Assembly: GCA_963932145.1 (NCBI GenBank)
Contig: OZ010595.1
Location: 88,807,581 to 88,871,580, forward strand
DNA: 64,000 bases
Source of the DNA: Acanthosepion lycidas
Taxonomy: Eukaryota; Mollusca; Cephalopoda; Sepiida; Sepiidae
Direction: 5' to 3'
In this document: one piece after another, positions 10,468 through 20,544 of the stretch
How the letters are laid out: every line of letters starts with the position of its first letter
Numbering within the stretch: the first letter of the stretch is position 1
Position numbers and translations under genes: made by a program
Notes under the pieces: model-generated
Told to the model about the DNA's origin: nothing
The model's database searches: none
What the model saw: only the letters and a program-made list of their open reading frames with translations

Positions 10468-10822
10468 GTCTATAAAATTCGTGTGCACTTTAAAAAATTT
10501 ATAACTTTATTTTTATTTGCGATAGAAATCATCTGTAAAAAATGTTATAAATTTTAATGTACCTAGTTTTAAGTATAGCTAAAATAGCTAATGTGATTTC
10601 AGGCATTACTGTAAATCAGTTAGCAAATGTTTTCCATGAACTGCAAAATTGTATTACCCTTTGTATTGCTAATGATGGAGGATATGTGGAAACTTAAATA
10701 AAATTTCAATAAAACCTTAAAATATATAGATTTACTTCTTACTAATCCTTTTTACAAATTATTTTTATCACAAATACAAATCAAGTTATAAATTTTTAAA
10801 GTGCACACAAACTCTATGGACA

Positions 10823-10825
<3 letters not shown>
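10464..10825. mobile_element. ~362 bp Tc1/mariner-type MITE
   Basis: Left end GGGTGTCTATAAAATTCGTG, right end the reverse complement of TGGTGTCCATAGAGTTTGTG. The terminal inverted repeats extend about 45 bp through GTGCACTTTAAAAAATTTAT. The interior has no ORF. It sits in a (TA)n array with TA at both ends, as expected for TA-targeting elements. Confidence 0.75.
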
Positions 10826-10893
<68 letters not shown>

Positions 10894-11014
10894 ATATATA
10901 TACATACACACACAAATATATGATTAGTGTATACGGAATAAATGTGAGGTGTTGAAACATAACGGCTATTTTTGTAGTGATTTTATAACATATTTATGTT
11001 ATAATTTTTAAATT

Positions 11015-11047
<33 letters not shown>

Positions 11048-11060
11048 ATATATATATAGG
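10826..11060. repeat. (TA)n arrays right of MITE
   Basis: TA dinucleotides at 10826-10900 and again at about 11015-11058 around a unique AT-rich segment. Confidence 0.85.
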
Positions 11061-11169
11061 AATCAGTTGGATAAAAAATCTACATGCACATAAATATATT
11101 TTCATGTACATATAAATATATTTCTTCCTTGGTGCTATAAATACAGTGCTCAATGTTGTGAAACAGAGC

Positions 11170-11270
11170 TATAAGTATATATTCATGAATATGCATAATA
11201 TTCAATGTCGATAACGAGACTCAGTTTCACGTAGTTCTTGCAATCTTCAGGTGCAAATATAAGCTGACCA

Positions 11271-11313
<43 letters not shown>

Positions 11314-11405
11314 GGTCAGATTGTATTTGCACCTGAAGATTACAAGAACTGCATGAAATGCTGATTCATGTTATTGATGTTGAATATTACGTATATTCAC
11401 TTATA
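11170..11405. repeat. Inverted repeat pair around (TA)n, with hammerhead-like motif in each arm
   Basis: The left arm (about 11175-11262) and the right arm (about 11312-11405) are reverse complements: TTGCACCTGAAGATTACAAG on the right matches CTTGCAATCTTCAGGTGCAA on the left. Each arm has CTGAAGATT...GTGAAAC or its ATGAAATG variant, and continues to ATTGATGTTGAATATTA. The centre is a TA array. It reads as two head-to-head copies of one repeat end. Confidence 0.75.
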
Positions 11406-11935
11406 TTTACACACTACGTTTCAAAAGTATGAAGCCAGCCTCAGAATTTAGCATGGGATGAAGTTGAAGAAGAGTGACAAAAAATAAAAAAGAGCTCTTA
11501 GAGTCATTGGAATCACTTATCAAATGTATACTTTGAGAAACTTTTGCAATGAATACCCAAAATTTGTGCTGCAGTAATCAAGGCAAAAGGATGATATTTT
11601 GACAAGAGCAAAATTTAATCATAAAATGATATTTTTCTTTTTTGTCATAATGAAATTTCTAATAAAAAATCAGGTCTCAACTTTTTTAATCATGTATAAT
11701 AATTTTCTCTTATCTAAAGTACAAAATTACTTTTGGGGCTAATTTAAACAGTTACCAGAGATGGCCTCAAACTTGAAATGTAGTATATGTCTCCCTTTAT
11801 TCTCATTCATGGAACAACTATTAACAGACTCGTTTTTGATGTCTTATAAACCCTTTGCAGGTTATTTAAACCCAGAAAATATTTTCAGTTTGTAAGAATA
11901 TTTTTTTGGTGATAATAATTTAATGATACCAGTCT
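11406..11935. other. Anonymous AT-rich DNA
   Basis: No gene or repeat family recognised. Confidence 0.4.
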
Positions 11936-11939
11936 TACT

Positions 11940-12115
11940 AATTAGTTAGGGAGAGAAGAGCTGGATTTATCCCTTTCCTCAAGGATATTTCCCTGTCAGT
12001 GAATATAATGAACCAAAATGAAATTGTAACTCCAATTAACAATTCCAAGCCATTATCCATTATGCAACCCAAACATCCCAGCTTACAGTACTTGAAATTC
12101 TCAAGTGGTTAACCA
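11940..12115 (-). mobile_element. SINE-B, degraded copy
   Basis: GAAGAGCTGGATTTATCCCT and CAAGGATATTTCCCTGTCAG are diverged forms of the SINE-B body (GAGATGGATTCATATCTTTC, CAAGGGTATTTGCCCGTAAG at 55.7 kb), followed by the position of a tRNA-like head in minus orientation. Confidence 0.5.
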
Positions 12116-12224
12116 TCTAGGTACTGATGAAGCTGACTACATATGGAGAGAAAAGGGAGATCACCACAATCTGTGGCTGAGATCATAGACAAATTTGGAA
12201 ATTTTGTAAACTTAAGGAATCAGC

Positions 12225-12735
12225 ACATATGCTAGGCCACAAAAAATCTCCTGAGCCAACCAAGCATAGAAATGAATACAATATGGCAACCAGTTATAAG
12301 GAGTGCCAGAGAAAACAATAATAACAACAAAAATTGCAATATGAGCTCTAGTAAAAACATGAAATGATAACAGCAAAAATTGCAATATGAGCACTGATAA
12401 AAAATAGTTGAAGACATTCATACACATATGTCCTCAAGGACACATGGCACAGTGGATAAAGGCGTTAGTTAGATTCAGTGACAGGACCCAAAGAGTGTGA
12501 GTTCAATACCCAGTTAAGGCAGTGGAGAACTTTGAGAATTAACGGGAGATAACTGACATCCATTAAACACATCACGTGGAACTAGAACAGTCTATCCCAG
12601 TGAGCAAAATAAAGTTCGACATTCCAGCCACCTGAAGAAGGCCGAAGCATACAACGGCCAAAACGTTGTAATAAATATGGCAACAAAGATGAGGACAAAA
12701 GTCCGAATAATGTAAATAGTGTAAAAAAATTAATA
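12225..12735 (+). mobile_element. SINE-A with upstream module (composite, copy 1)
   Basis: 12225-12425 is a module (TAGGCCACAAAAAATCTCCT ... AAAATTGCAATATGAGC twice) also found at 18836-19020. SINE-A follows: an A-box-like TGGCACAGTGGATAAAGGCG, a B-box-like GAGTTCAATACC, a middle part (GACATCCATTAAACA, GGAACTAGAACAGTCTA), then CCTGAAGAAGGCCGAAGC... and a tail of AATGTAAAT-type repeats. The tRNA-like head implies pol III transcription; the shared 3' end implies LINE mobilisation. Both are inferred. Confidence 0.75.
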
Positions 12736-12824
12736 TTTTTTTTATCATTTTAGGAGAGATACCTCGAGTTTGTTAAAGAAATGTTCCCTATTTTTTTTTA
12801 TGCGTGAACCTGTCTACTTAACCC

Positions 12825-12905
12825 CTTCCCTGATGAAGATGTGTATATACATGTTTATCGAAAGTTTTCTTTTTCAGATATGGAGAAATAAACGTATCTA
12901 AAATA
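12825..12905 (+). repeat. Repeat end with hammerhead-like motif
   Basis: CTGATGAAGATGTGTATATA, then ACATGTTTATCGAAAG: a CTGANGA box and a GAAA box around a short stem (GAT/ATC). The pattern repeats elsewhere in the window in unrelated repeats. The parent element is unknown. Confidence 0.4.
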
Positions 12906-13610
12906 TAATGTTCAAAAACCAGCTACAGACGTACTTATACATCAATCTTGATTCTTTTTATGCCCTTATGAGCTTGAAATGAGTCCAATTGTCAGCTCAT
13001 ATGTCTGATAGAGGTGTTAGTCACTGATTGCATACTTTAAGGTACTATAGTTTCTTAGTTACTATATTAAAGACAATAAAAAAAATATGTCTGAAAATGA
13101 AACGTTTTTCTAAAAATAATAGGCGGGGAAGGAGTTAAGTTGTTTGAAAACTGGAATGAGAATGATCTAGTGCGAATTGAATAAAAAAATTGGTACAGAA
13201 TTCCAAAAAAGGTTAGTGAATATGATGATATACACCGAAACAATGGACTGAAAGGGATTTGTTCAGAATTTTAAAAAACTATAATGAGTGAAAAAGGTTT
13301 GAGAATACAATGACTGAAACATAATGTAAGCCCCTGTATTCCCCAAAGAAGTGCAGTTATACAATTCGGACCCTATTTCTTGTAGATATCTTCACCTTGG
13401 GATGGCTGTGGGGTCAGGTTGGTTACATAGAGTTTCAAACTGGCTAAGGAGTTGATGCCAGTTAGGTCGTTGATTGTCTAGAGTTGTTGGTATGTGTTGT
13501 GTTTCTTACCGACAAGAAAAGTGGGATTTCCCTTCCCTTTGATTCAGTAAGTGGTGGTATTTTCTTTGACTGGGCAGAAGAAAAGAAAAGTACTCCAAAG
13601 AGGATCAAGA
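12906..13610. other. Anonymous DNA
   Basis: No gene recognised. Some phrases (ccaaaaaaggttagtgaatatg) are not repeated elsewhere in the window as far as I can see. Confidence 0.35.
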
Positions 13611-13614
13611 CTAC

Positions 13615-13735
13615 AAAATAGTACATTATTTACAATATTTACATTGTTCCGACTGTTGTCCTCATCTTTATTGTCATATTCACAACGTTTCGGCCATTGT
13701 ACACTATGACCTTCTTCAGGAACAATCAAGTCCCA
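13615..13735 (-). mobile_element. SINE-A 3' tail, minus orientation
   Basis: Reverse complement of the tail: CTTCAGG, GACCTTCTTCAGGA, CACAACGTTTCGGCC and TTTACAATATTTACATTGTT. The tRNA-like head is absent, so this is a 5'-truncated copy or a tail from the partner LINE. Confidence 0.7.
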
Positions 13736-14214
13736 ATCAAAATTAACATCAACATATGGAAATGGGGATGGATCAGCCACACATTCTGCAAGGCGTGCTT
13801 CTAGTGTCACCAGGCAGACCTTTGACTGGAAATCACAAGTGTTGATCAAAACAGACTTGGTGCAGAAGTGTTGACGCAGAAGTGTTGACGCAGAAGTAAA
13901 GACAGCTGGCATAACATAGGCTGACCTGAAGAGGCTTGCCCAGAACCGGGTACAGTGGAGAGGTGTTGTTGTGGCCGTATGTTCAAAGAATCAAGTAGCA
14001 TAAATGAATGAATGAATAGCCGATAGTCTAATGGGCCAGCTTCATAAACATTACTAAAAACCGATTTATTTTCAGAAATCTATAAAAAATTTATCTATCT
14101 TACTTACCTTAACAAAAACAAAACCAAGGCATCATGAAGAAGTCAGTTCATCCAATAAATTCATGGGTAAATTCCTGTAATTTGGAAAGCAAAAAAAAAA
14201 AAAGGTTTTAAGGA

Positions 14215-14970
14215 TTCACAAAAATAAGAAGCTAAAATAATATAAATTATAAACCCATATCCTATTTATATGTCCAAACTGTTTCTTTTCTTCTTTTATA
14301 TGCCATGCCTCTTCAAGACGTAGGCGATTATGGCCCTCTACATCTTCCTGTCCCTTGTAGCTCTTAATAAGTTTTATCTTTTTGTTATTTCTTCCAAACC
14401 CTGTTCTACCATCCATTTACTCAAGCTCACCAAGTATTAGGTTGGTGCAAAAATAATGTCGTTTTCGAACATATGTTACTATGTAAGAAAACGAAATTAT
14501 TTTTGCACCAACCTAATATATTAGGCACTGCTTTCTTTTGTCCTTCTTTCCCCTGAACATGTCCCGTGAGTATCAGATTTTCCTAGCCCTCTTTCCTCAA
14601 TACATGTCCCAGAAATTTCAACTGCCTATACCTAATGTTAAGAATATGTTTCCTTTTTGTTTCCATTTTTGCCAAAACCTCATGTTCACATGATCGGCCC
14701 ATAGTATCAATAGCATATTTCTGTAGAACCACATTTCTGTTGCTTCAAGTTTCATCTTCATTTTTCAGGAGATTATCTAGCATTTGCAGTCATAGAGGAA
14801 GACAGATATCATGTGACAGTTCAATACTATTTTCTTTGTTTCTAATGACATTTTTCTGTCTCTTAATACTCTGCTTAGCTTTTGAAATTCATCTTTGGCT
14901 GGCCATCCCAATACTTCTTCGGATCTCAAACTATAATCCTGGAAAGTGAAAATCTCACTGAAATACACTG
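14215..14970 (-). mobile_element. L2-like LINE, RT C-terminal remnant interrupted by a MITE
   Basis: The minus strand encodes EFQKLSRVLRDRKMSLETKK followed by 'IVLNCHMISVFLY', matching the 'FqklskvLrnrkiSleTKkrvLncYviSvLLYG' region of L2/RTE-like LINE reverse transcriptases. Further on it contains the 'KGQEDVEGHNRLRLEEAW' end. The MITE at 14437-14516 splits it. Frameshifts show it is dead. The same family appears at 10187, 15050, 16855, 58825 and 63090. Confidence 0.7.
14437..14516. mobile_element. MADE1-like mariner MITE, 80 bp
   Basis: TTAGGTTGGTGCAAAAATAA at the left and its reverse complement at the right, TA on each side, total 80 bp, the same length as canonical MADE1. The centre pairs GTTTTCGAACATATG-like arms around TTACTATG. 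It interrupts an older L2-like LINE fragment, so it is younger than that insertion. Confidence 0.9.
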
Positions 14971-15049
14971 GAAAACTTCCAGGTTTTAATCTGAAAACAA
15001 AATAAAATATAGAAAAATGAATGTCAGGAGTATATGGGTTCTTCTATGT

Positions 15050-15235
15050 GCTGTGTCCTGTCAGGTCATAGGCGATCATGGCTCTCCACAACCTCCTATC
15101 CACTGTAGATCTAAGCAGCATTTCTCCCTTTGTCAATCCTTCCACCTCCCAATTCCACCATCTATTCACTCAAGCTCCTTTTTGAAGCCATCATTCCTCA
15201 TTAAGTGTGCAAGAAATTTCAACTCTATGTGTTAG
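15050..15235 (-). mobile_element. L2-like LINE 3' fragment
   Basis: CAGGTCATAGGCGATCATGG, CACAACCTCCTATCCACTGT and CATCTATTCACTCAAGCTCC match the minus-strand L2-like tail at 14300-14440 and 63100-63210. The copy is short and frameshifted. Confidence 0.65.
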
Positions 15236-15369
15236 CATTTTCATTAGCATTTAGGTTATGTTAAAGTGAGATATATTTTCAGATTGTAAGAATTTTTTTC
15301 CTCAGAGTGAATAGTGCATTAATAATTTTTTGGAAATAAGGATTTTCTAATGAAAATTCTACTATTTAA

Positions 15370-15585
15370 TCCAAAAGTGGGGGCAGAAGAGGTGAATTCA
15401 TACCTTTCCAAAGAGTATTTGCATATAAGTAAGTGCAACTAACTTGACATGAATTTGAACTCAGATCTTCAATTTCTCAATCTGAGTTGTTAACCATTAC
15501 ATCACCCACTGCTCCAGGTATTCCCAAGTGGTCACCAATCTTGGTACTGACCAGGCTAAATGTTGATTATTTCAGGGATCAGATG
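15370..15585 (-). mobile_element. SINE-B, diverged copy
   Basis: AGAAGAGGTGAATTCATACC, TTTCCAAAGAGTATTTGCAT, then GAATTTGAACTCAGATC (B-box region) and GTTAACCATTACATCACC (A-box region) in minus orientation. Confidence 0.6.
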
Positions 15586-15589
15586 AGAA

Positions 15590-16550
15590 TCAGTGTTTCC
15601 ATGTGATATGAAAATCAGCTTCCTTCTATAGAACCACATTTCTACTGCCTAGAGGTTTCTCTTTGGTACTTGAACATTTGGCCGAGGAATGTTTTGCTGA
15701 ACGAACATTTGGCCAACAGAAAATGCAGTGGCGCACTTACATGTCACACTATTTATCGTAATGTGCTACATATATTTATATTTATTTACTGTATTAATTT
15801 ATAATTTTCTATATTTTGTGTTCGTTTTTTTTTTTACAGGCTTTTTTTTAAATCTATTCTGTATATATTATATTTTACTTCAAATATTACTCTAAGATGA
15901 TTAGTATGTTGAGAAAAAGCACATTTTACAACAGCAAAAATCTTAAGCTTTTATGACATGAAAGATCTTTCAATTTTGCTTTTAATGATCATTATCTTAA
16001 AGGGATGAACTAGCTTTTATCTTACTGCTAAATACGAATTTAAATAATTAGGTGATACTTTTTACCCAAATACACCGAAATATTTTTTAAAATACTAAAT
16101 TCAATAAACAAATATTGAAATAAGAAAACTTTTAAATTTAGATTCAGTAATTTAATTACTTGAAATTCAGTGGTAATTTTTAGTCCTATTCTACCTTATA
16201 ATACTGCTAATTAAAATACTTAAAGTGTTGCTTGTTACTGTTTTTACTTGTACTTTTTTTGGTAAAATGTCCATCAGCCAAATGTCCATTCAGACAAATG
16301 TCAAGCCATGTACTCTTCATCTTTGAGGAGATTGCCCTGTATTCTTTGCCAGATACCTGACCAGGCATCTCAACTTCACTCACTTTCTCACCAATGTAAT
16401 ATTGCTTCCTCTGTCTTTTCTGCAAATATTTTCATGGCAACTGCTCTGACAGTCATTTATTTCCTGGTGCCCTGACTACATAAATTTAAGTGTGTGACTA
16501 GATTGGCATCTAGGTTCCACATTTTACCATTGAAATAGCTAAATGCAACT
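15590..16550. other. Anonymous DNA with ACATTTGGC repeats
   Basis: Most of it is unrecognised. Short phrases GAACATTTGGCC (about 15670-15710) and AAATGTCCATCAGCCAAATG (about 16265) repeat the ACATTTGGC/ACATTTGCG theme also seen at 23960-24050, suggesting a degraded low-copy repeat. Confidence 0.35.
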
Positions 16551-16552
16551 AC

Positions 16553-16850
16553 CATTTCTATGCCAACAGTTTCTTTTCTTGCATTTTCCACCTGCAGAAC
16601 TCATTTTTGTTTTCTTATTTCCCTGCCAACTGCAATCTTCAAAAATTTAAATGCAACATCAATCGCCATCTTCTGTATTCTTGAATGCCATTCATCTTTT
16701 GTCCTTTCCTCAATTCTCCTCCTTCTCAGTCTCTCTTTCTCTTTCACTCCCTGTCAACCCCACACACGCACACGCACACTGCATACTAGTGGCATTCTCC
16801 ACTTGTTTCAGGTGAAATAATTTTAAAAAAAAATAAATAAATAAATAAAA
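16553..16850 (+). mobile_element. CR1/Jockey-like LINE 3' end with poly-A-type tail
   Basis: It encodes CRTHFCFLISLPTAIFKNLN plus 'ATSIAIF', a diverged form of 'LWN-LP---FP---nL--fK-niN-HL', and ends with TTTCAGGTGAAATAATTTTA followed by AAATAAATAAAT. The copies at 23640-23885 and 58540-58820 have the same codon region and 3' end. Confidence 0.65.
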
Positions 16851-16854
16851 TTAC

Positions 16855-16988
16855 TAAAGGATTGATATTGCATAGCAATTCAGCACTTTTTTCTTTGTTT
16901 CTAACAAAATTTTCAGGCTTCTTTTTTGCAATGTATCTTTTGCTCACCCAATGTACATTTCAATTTCTATGTTGCATTTGGCATCCTC

Positions 16989-17025
<37 letters not shown>
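16855..17025 (-). mobile_element. L2-like LINE scrap and long poly-A
   Basis: GGATTGATATTGCATAGCAA and TTCTTTGTTTCTAACAAAAT correspond to the minus-strand L2-like segment at 14818-14855 and 63490-63530. After about 70 bases of unassigned sequence comes a poly-A run of about 31 bases at 16994-17024. Confidence 0.5.
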
Positions 17026-17026
<1 letters not shown>

Positions 17027-17297
17027 ACCAAAAGGATTGAGGTTAAGTTCTTAGCACATTATTGCCATCCAAACGCACTGCTTTATTTACAAGTTAATGT
17101 TCCCCCCACCCGCCGTCATATTTTGCTTTTTTTTTTTTTAATTTTTCTAAATAACAATACGTCTATTACTAGTTACTTTTACTTAGATAGCAATTTATTA
17201 ACAAAAACAAATATATGAATAAAAATAAAATAAAAGTAAAAAAAATAATTATTATAGCAGAAAAAAATAAACCAATCCTGAGGACATTAAAATAGGG

Positions 17298-17424
17298 TGA
17301 AAAAGGTGTGAAAGAGGAAAGGCAGGAGGTAGAAAAACAAGAGAGAGGAGGAGGAAGGGAAATAGGTGTGAAGGAGGAAAAGCAGGAGGTACAAAAATGA
17401 AAGTAAAAATAAACAAGGAAGGAC

Positions 17425-17469
<45 letters not shown>
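17298..17469. repeat. Purine-rich duplicated segment and (TA)n
   Basis: AGGTGTGAAAGAGGAAAGGC and AGGTGTGAAGGAGGAAAAGC (about 17298-17395) are two copies of a ~75-bp purine-rich unit. A TA array follows at 17427-17469. Confidence 0.7.
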
Positions 17470-17472
<3 letters not shown>

Positions 17473-17659
17473 GGCTGGTTAATGAAATTCAAAGAACAAC
17501 AAAATAAAAAATATTGTCAATAAGACTGATGATATTTATTTTATATTAGTAGGCCAAAACTATCAGTTTACTTACAGTAATACAACACATGGGGGGAAAA
17601 AAAAAAAAAAAAACCCACCCAGAAGAGCGAGTCCCATTTTTTTATTTCTAATATTTCTA

Positions 17660-17900
17660 TATAACCTGAAGAAAGCAAGAACATACAACAGCCAAAACAT
17701 CATTAATATGGCAATAAAGATGAGGACAATAGTCTGAATGATGTAAATAGTGTAAAGGTTAGATTTATGGCTCCAAGTTCTCCACTCAGGACTGTCCTAC
17801 AGTAAAACAGCCTAGTGATTTTGAATTTGGTAATTCTGAGTTCAATCCCACTATGTACTTGGGAGACAGTGTTAGCAATAAGTGAACAGTTCTAAATAAG
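17660..17900 (+). mobile_element. SINE-A 3' tail plus tRNA-like segment
   Basis: 17663-17755 is a diverged SINE-A tail (CCTGAAGAAAGCAAGAACAT, GATGAGGACAATAGTCTGAA). It is followed at about 17810-17860 by AACAGCCTAGTGATTTTGAA and a B-box-like GAGTTCAATCCC, typical of tRNA-derived SINE heads. The two are probably separate insertions. Confidence 0.5.
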
Positions 17901-18527
17901 AATTAGATTCTTAATTGGCTCTAAATCTCAAGATACAGTACTAGTGTTATACAAATAATACCTGTAATGAAATGACTAATACCACCATTATCATTAGAAG
18001 AATATTCAAATTCCCCTGTCTACTGAAAAAAAAACTTTTTTTTGGTTCAAGAAAATTATGACATAAATGATTCAACAGATCATTGATATTGACCAAACCA
18101 TGCACAAAGAATGAATCGAGCAAACTTCAAATATAATTTAAAAACAATATCTATTCAACGCTGAAAAGAAGTGGTAAGCTCTGTTTAAACTTTAAGAGAG
18201 ATATTCACCTTTTTGCCTTTAGATGTTTTTATTTGCAAAGAAATTTCTATAAATTAAGCACAGGTTCTTCATTTCACTATTTCTTTAGAATTTGTTGATG
18301 GTTATCAGTTCATACATGGAAAAAATACAATAGTGAAATTTTGGTCAATTCACCCATGGAAAAAATAGAGCTGTGGAATTTGTACACTCCTATTGAATGG
18401 TAAAATGTCATATTTTCTGACAAACAAAACATTTCCCAATATTTTCTCTAAATCATTCTAACAGGCTTGATTATTAATTGATTTTATGAGGGAAAGACTG
18501 AAAGAGAGATAAGTGGGGAGAGGTGCA
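17901..18527. other. Anonymous AT-rich DNA
   Basis: Nothing recognised except a small duplication: ATGGAAAAAATACAATAGTG and ATGGAAAAAATAGAGCTGTG (about 18315 and 18356). Confidence 0.4.
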
Positions 18528-18835
18528 TTATTTACATTATTTGGACTATTGTCCTCATTTTTGTCACCATATTTATTACGTTTCAGCCATTGTACACACC
18601 GGCCTTCTTCAGGTGGTTGGAATTTTGAACTTTATTTCATTCATTGGGGTAGACTGTTCTAGTTCCATGTGCCATGTTTAATGGATGTCAGTTATCAGTT
18701 ATCTCTTGTTAATTCCCCTCTCCAAGTTCTCCACTGCCTTAACCAGGTATTGAACTCACACTCCACACTGTGCATGAATTTCTGGGTATTCAACGCCTTT
18801 ATCCACAGTGTCATGTGTCCTTGAGGACACATAAT
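18528..18835 (-). mobile_element. SINE-A, near full length, minus strand
   Basis: Reverse complement of the SINE-A sequence from tail (TTATTTACATTATTTGGACT, TTTCAGCC, GGCCTTCTTCAGGTGG) to head (GTATTGAACTCACACTC, GCCTTTATCCACAGTGTCAT, CCTTGAGGACACA). It directly abuts the composite module at 18836 and is inverted relative to the SINE-A at 19060. Confidence 0.8.
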
Positions 18836-19385
18836 ATGCTAGGCCACAAAAATCTCCTGAACCGACCAAGCATAGAAATAAATACGATATGGGAACCAGT
18901 AATAAGGAATGCCAGAGAAAAGCGATAACAGCAACAAAAAAATTGCAATATGAGCTCTGGTAAAAAAAATTCAATGATAACAGCAAAAATTGCAATATGA
19001 GCACTGGTAAAAAAAGATTGCTGAAGACATTAGGTTTATAATACCCAGAAATTCATACACAGATGTCCTCAAGAGCACAGTGGATAAAGGCGTTAGTTAG
19101 ATCCAGTGACAGGACCCAAAGAGTGTGACTTCAATACCCAGTTAAAGCAGTGCAGAACTTGGAGAGGGGAATTAACAGGAGTTAACTGATAACTGACATC
19201 CATTAAACATGGCATGTGGAACTAGAACAGTCTACCCCAGTGAGCGAAATAAAGGGTTCAGTTCCACATTCCAACCACCTGAAGAAGGCCAGAGTGTACA
19301 ACGGCTGAAACATTGTAATAAATATGGCAACAAAGATGAGAACAATAGTCCGAATAATATAAATAATGTACATAATACCTCATTT
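18836..19385 (+). mobile_element. SINE-A with upstream module (composite, copy 2)
   Basis: 18836-19020 repeats the 12225-12425 module (TAGGCCACAAAAATCTCCTG; AAAATTGCAATATGAGC twice), with a small extra segment at 19020-19060. SINE-A follows with A box CACAGTGGATAAAGGCG, B box GACTTCAATACCC, the CCTGAAGAAGGCCAGAGTG hairpin and an AATATAAATAATGTA tail. Two such composites show that module and SINE moved, or were duplicated, together. Confidence 0.75.
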
Positions 19386-19389
19386 CAGA

Positions 19390-19875
19390 AATATAGACAG
19401 ATCCAAATTATAAATTACATACAACTTTAAAATTCTTTAAAACTATTGTATAATGTTGTTCTATAACATGTGATTGGTAGTCAAATTTACTCCATACTTT
19501 GTTTCTCCTATAACTAACATATGCAAATAGGTAAAACCCTCTTTGCCAATCCCATTACATACCCTTGAATCAAAGAGGATTAATGCCTTTCATTGTTCTT
19601 GAACTTCTACCTTTTTCTTCCTTTCTCCTTGGTCTCCTTACGTGTGAGCCACCCCACTATTATTCATAGTCTCAACTTCTATTCCATTATCCTGGTCTGA
19701 AGAACTCATCCTTCCTTCTTCATCAAGATTTTCCATCCCACCTTCCTCTTCAATTCTGAGTCTTAATTGGTCAGAAAGCTTTTAACTTTCTTTGATATAA
19801 TGTGTTATGTTCCCTTAAGACTTGCTACTTTGTCTTTCTTATACCACATCTTTTCATTTGTTAAGTAAGACATTG
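19390..19875. other. Anonymous DNA
   Basis: Nothing recognised; a pyrimidine-rich stretch at about 19610-19760. Confidence 0.35.
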
Positions 19876-19879
19876 TTAA

Positions 19880-20540
19880 TAGAGGTCTTATTTATCTTCA
19901 AATTAATACAGATGGGCTTTGCAATGTGCCTGCATGTGGTATCATCCTATAAATAAGCAGTAACCTTGGCAAGTAACTGTCTATAGTATCTACTTGGGGA
20001 AAATGCCTTCAATCCTATTTTTATTGTCTGAACCATTTATTCTGCAATCCCATTAGATTGGGAATGATACGGCGGGTATTTTGTAAGGGAAGCAGCCAAT
20101 TCCTGACAACCAATTACATAAATCTACATCACAAAATTCTAGTTTGTTGTCCGATACCAATGTTTTAGGGAACCCGTTTCTAGAAAATATCACTCTTAAT
20201 ATTTGCTTTATTGTAGTCATTTTTCTATCTTTAATGACTTCAGGCCATCTAGAAAATAAGTCAACTAAAATTAGAAATAGTCCTATTCCATTAATGTGTG
20301 CATGACCCATATACATCTGAGACCATGGTTCTGTTTCTTTAGGCTATGAGTGTATTCTCCTTTGTCGGAAATTCTTCATTTCTGTACATTTTGGGCATTT
20401 ATATACATATCTTTCTATATCACAATAATACCATAGCCAACATCCCTTCAATTTTAATCTTTATTGTGTAGCAGTTATCCCACATCATCATGTATATGTT
20501 TTAAAATATATTTTCTTACTGCTTCTGGTGGTATCATCAC
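19880..20540 (-). pseudogene. Gypsy-type retrotransposon integrase fragment
   Basis: The longest open piece (20053-20316, minus) contains LFLILVDLFSRWPEV and GFPKTLVSDN, the first two conserved blocks of the retroviral-type integrase core (catalytic Asp in ILVD and in VSDN). Upstream in minus orientation, pieces with KHIHDD and YKCPKC suggest the HHCC zinc-binding domain. Downstream, about 19900-20040, a 'SYLPRLLLIYRMIPHAGTLQ' piece fits the end of the core. Stops and frameshifts separate the parts and no LTRs or other pol domains were seen, so it is a dead internal fragment. Confidence 0.7.
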
Positions 20541-20544
20541 ATCT

